Origin: Salinisphaera sp. LB1 | Lineage (GTDB): Bacteria > Pseudomonadota > Gammaproteobacteria > Nevskiales > Salinisphaeraceae | DNA: 64,000 nt | Assembly (NCBI RefSeq): GCF_003177035.1 | Contig: NZ_CP029488.1 | Location: forward strand, 1,922,001-1,986,000 | Direction of reading: 5' to 3' | Shown: in pieces, positions 63,572 to 64,000 of the stretch | Numbering within the stretch: the first letter of the stretch is position 1 | Layout of the letters: each line of letters begins with the position of its first letter | Translations under genes and position numbers: made by a program | The notes under the pieces: generated by a model | Told to the model about the DNA's origin: nothing | The model's input: only the letters and a program-made list of their open reading frames with translations | Database searches by the model: none

Positions 63572-63598
63572 ATAACGGCGGTTCGGTCGGCAAGTTGA
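63572..63598 (-). promoter_or_regulatory. Probable sigma-28 promoter for the EAL-like gene
   Basis: On the minus strand TCAACTTG (63598-63591), an 11-bp spacer and GCCGTTAT (63579-63572). The -10 equals that of flgM; the -35 has one extra mismatch compared with the motA and flgK promoters. Confidence 0.55.
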
Positions 63599-63638
63599 CC
63601 GCTATCGTCCTGGCCCAGGCCGAATCGGGACTGATCTG

Positions 63639-64000
63639 ATGGATGCGACCGATCAGGTTTTCGATCAGGAACGGCGGTCATCCGATTTCGCGTTCCATGC
63701 GTAAATGGCCGGCGTATTCAACGACGGGGCGCGCGCCCTGGGCCGTTCTGCGACGAAATCCAGCGCATACAGACCGAACGGGCGGACTCGCTGCTGTCGG
63801 CCGGTGACTGTCGGGTCTATGATCTCCGCTGTTCGGCGGCGACCACCCGGGCGTCGGTTGGCCATTCGGCCTACCCGCCCGGCGTGCGTTTCGTGGCCAT
63901 CGACAATGACCCGGACATGCGCGACCGGGTGCGACAGACGATCGCCGAGCGTGATCCATCCGGTCGCATCGAGCGCGTTCAGGGTGAACTCGGTGGGCGC
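63639..64000 (+). pseudogene. Decayed CmoA-like SAM-dependent methyltransferase
   Basis: ATG 63639 encodes MDATDQVFDQERRSSDFAFH, then an in-frame TAA (63702-63704), then MAGVFNDG. After a frameshift around 63730-63750 the second frame reads FCDEIQRIQTERADSLLSAG, then DCRVYDLRCSAATT and GVRFVAIDNDPDM. This order matches CmoA-type carboxy-SAM synthases/methyltransferases, where the glycine motif should read DLGCSTGTT. One stop, one frameshift and a damaged SAM motif indicate a pseudogene. It runs off the right edge. Confidence 0.6.

Noticed and set aside
1-64000. tRNA, rRNA, CRISPR arrays, insertion sequences, prophage
   Set aside because: None seen on reading either strand. The only mobile-type traces are the parDE remnant and the small repeat cluster.

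Overview
The window is 64 kb of a high-GC gammaproteobacterial chromosome, roughly 65% GC by eye. A gammaproteobacterial FadE tail, an enterobacterial/halomonad-style FlhDC master regulator, CheZ, FlhE and peritrichous-type flagellar gene content (no FlhF, FleN or FlrA seen) point to a motile halophile-like lineage such as Salinisphaera or a Halomonas relative. The genus is inferred, not shown.

Layout. 1-4.5 kb: a lipid/ester operon (3' end of fadE, serine hydrolase, alpha/beta hydrolase, a small ORF, a long FabG4-type reductase). 4.6-8.7 kb: a LysR regulator divergent from a CitMHS transporter, AtuA and an AtuA-like ferredoxin-fold partner. 8.8-10.9 kb: an operon on the minus strand with HemD, a DUF3429 membrane protein and a hydrolase. 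11-12.3 kb: three small uncharacterised envelope proteins. From 12.4 kb to the right end is a nearly complete flagellar/chemotaxis super-locus: fliDST, a FliK-like protein and FlhX, flhDC, motAB, cheAWRDBYZ, flhBAE, flgNMA, flgBCDEFGHIJKL, then (minus strand) fliFGHIJKLMNOPQR, fliE, a three-gene glycan-modification operon, fliC, fliA and an EAL-like protein. The window ends in a decayed CmoA-like methyltransferase.

Regulation is readable from the DNA. Sigma-28 promoters with an 11-nt spacer (TAAAGTTC-N11-GCCGATAA type) lie before fliD, motA, flgM, flgK, fliC and the EAL-like gene, with a weaker one inside motB for cheA. FlhDC would drive the class II genes, FliA the class III genes, and FlgM would hold FliA until hook completion.

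The most notable part is the operon between fliE and fliC. It encodes a TPR/GT41 (SPINDLY/OGT-like) glycosyltransferase fused to a degenerate FkbM-like domain, a hexapeptide acyltransferase and a sulfotransferase. It is AT-richer than its surroundings, flanked by the ruin of a parDE toxin-antitoxin pair, and carries three A9 homopolymers in coding sequence. I propose a phase-variable flagellin glycosylation/sulfation system. The flhDC transcript also has unusual features: G9 and G8 tracts, a TTG start for flhD preceded by a stronger out-of-frame start, and an arginine-rich repetitive tail on FlhD.
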